A stretch of DNA of 64,000 bases, taken from positions 2,666,001 to 2,730,000 of the forward strand of contig JADILM010000001.1 in assembly GCA_016617785.1 (NCBI GenBank), written 5' to 3'. This document shows positions 62,812 to 64,000 of this stretch, one piece after another. Made by a program: the position numbers and the translations under genes. This stretch comes from Sporobolomyces roseus (Eukaryota > Basidiomycota > Microbotryomycetes > Sporidiobolales > Sporidiobolaceae). The notes under the pieces were generated by a model, which was given only the letters and a program-made list of their open reading frames with translations, was not told where the DNA came from and searched no databases. Numbering within the stretch: position 1 is the stretch's first letter; every line of letters starts with the position of its first letter.

Positions 62812-63471
62812 TGAGCAAGCTGTTGTCGTCGAGGAGGAGGAGGAGAGAGAGCAAAATCAAGTCGAAGAGCGAAAAAGCATCAGCTCGTGTCACTGAGGGT
62901 TTTCGTTTCAGTTCTCCTCGGCTCTTAGGCAACCTTTCGAGAAGAGCATCTAGAGAGCTCGCATGGTGTTCAAAGGCATCTGTGTGAGCGCAACGAAGGC
63001 ATCAGCATAAGAGCGAGAGCGAGGAAGGTTCAAAGAAATGATACGAAATCGAACTGCGAGAAGAGCGATACTGCCTTGTCCGGCCTCGCGAAGGCCTCTT
63101 CTCTCGCTCGAGTAGCTCGAGAGCATGCAGTGTATTGCCCGACTGCTAGGCGAGACGAGATCGAGGAGTTTGAAGGGAATAGTTGAATGACGAGGACTGG
63201 AGGGAAGACGGCATTCTGAACGCGTGAGCTAGCTATCACGGCGAGTCTGATAGTGCTACTGGCGTGTCACTTGAGATAAGGGAGTGTATGTGAGGAAGAC
63301 AAGAGGCGAATCCCGTTGTTTGCTTCCCTCTCTCTTCTTCATCTCACGCAACCACCGCGAATCCTTGCTATCCTCCTATAAACGCTGTGAGTAGCTCTTA
63401 CTTCCCTACGTGACTAGCGCTAATACCACCATACCTCTACAGTACTCCCTTCTTTCACTCAACTTTCAAAG
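62812..63471. other. Intergenic, divergent promoters
   Basis: 660 bases between divergent genes. Short frames here are not coding-like; no repeat or RNA gene seen. Confidence 0.5.
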
Positions 63472-63937
63472 ATGACAACTATCAACCCTTCCTCTGCATT
63501 CCCTTCACCCGCATCCTCCACCACAAGTAAGAACATTGCACCAGCACAAGACGCGAACAATGCAGCCAGTATCGCAAAGAGGTGAGTCGTCTCATTTTCA
63601 CTCAACTCGCTTTCATTCTCCCTCGCTAACTTGCTTTCAATGTGCGAGAATCAGGTTGCAATCCGAATTGATGTCACTCATGATGTCGCCACCAGGAGAA
63701 GGGATCTCTGCGTTCCCCGAATCGGATTCAGATTTGACTTATTGGGTTGGAAGGTTAGAAGGTGCAGAGGTACATTCCCCTCTTCTCTTGCTCCCGCCGA
63801 CGTACAATGAGCTGATGCGGTTGGGAGAACGCGTTAGGGTACTCCTTATGAAGGTCACGTTTATGCGATTTCGTTGAGATTCCCTCCTGAATATCCTTAC
63901 AAAGCTCCTACGGTTCGATTCGAATCTACTTGCTTCC
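63472..63937 (+). CDS. UBC11: Ubiquitin-conjugating enzyme E2, UBE2C/UBC11 type (partial, runs off right edge)
   Basis: Exons visible: 63472-63581, 63655-63769, 63838-63937; the next exon(s), including the active-site Cys, lie beyond the window. UBE2C works with the APC/C to start ubiquitin chains on mitotic targets. An unstructured Ser/Ala-rich N-tail precedes the E2 fold: SIAKRLQSELMSLMMS, GISAFPESDSDLTYWVGRLE, GTPYEGHVYAISLRFPPEYP and YKAPTVRFESTCF. The LMSLMMS and ISAFPESD strings are diagnostic of the UBE2C group. About 108 residues are covered. Confidence 0.93.
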
Positions 63938-64000
63938 GTACGCACTCATTTCCCCCTCTATCTTCTTAGGAGAAAATACTCATGAGGTGAGGGATCGATC

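Overview
The window is nuclear DNA of a fungus, most likely a basidiomycetous yeast or yeast-like fungus of the Pucciniomycotina. The evidence is compact intergenic space, many short introns (mostly 50-90 nt, typically GTRNGT at the donor, CTGAC/CTAAC-like branch points and YAG acceptors), about 50% GC with C-ending codons preferred, and genes typical of basidiomycetes: a Cas1-type polysaccharide O-acetyltransferase, duplicated F-box/CxxC proteins and an NDUFB10-like complex I subunit. I see no prokaryotic, viral or organellar features. Gene models were built by eye from open frames, splice signals and reading phase; most join without a phase conflict.

Layout. 1-10,400: the tail end of an unresolved minus-strand gene, then five tandem plus-strand paralogs (A-E) that I do not recognise. 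They share a one-intron structure, an N-terminal 'FEACSL' module, a coiled coil and an RRM-like C-terminal domain. 10,760-15,450: RRP36, an NDUFB10-like gene (minus) and phosphoacetylglucosamine mutase, with a perfect 40-bp inverted repeat in the promoter region between the last two. 15,600-18,600: F-box gene copy 1. 18,840-22,110: carnitine acetyltransferase (minus). 22,670-25,060: a second undescribed pair of minus-strand paralogs (G1, G2) with matching exon sizes, each preceded by a nearly identical 144-bp block. 25,500-32,950: HMG-CoA lyase, VTI1, a beta-hydroxyacid dehydrogenase and PRP43. 33,100-36,010: F-box gene copy 2, inverted relative to copy 1. 36,230-41,630: MIA40, SF3B2 and a polytopic membrane protein (all minus). 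About 42,500-49,500: NOT1. 50,120-53,330: Cas1-like O-acetyltransferase. 54,190-55,640: a proteasome alpha subunit (minus). 55,810-61,250: a SCY1-like pseudokinase and a butanediol-dehydrogenase-type enzyme. 61,530-62,820: a single-pass membrane protein (minus). 63,470-end: a UBE2C-like E2, cut by the window edge.

Most recognised genes are housekeeping: ribosome biogenesis, splicing, mRNA deadenylation, proteasome and APC/C-linked ubiquitination, mitochondrial import and respiration, acetyl-carnitine and ketone metabolism, and cell-wall UDP-GlcNAc and capsule modification. They do not form a functional cluster. The unusual content is the two undescribed paralog groups, the F-box pair whose 5' ends (introns included) are far more alike than their 3' ends, and repeated use of GTTCG 5' splice sites.
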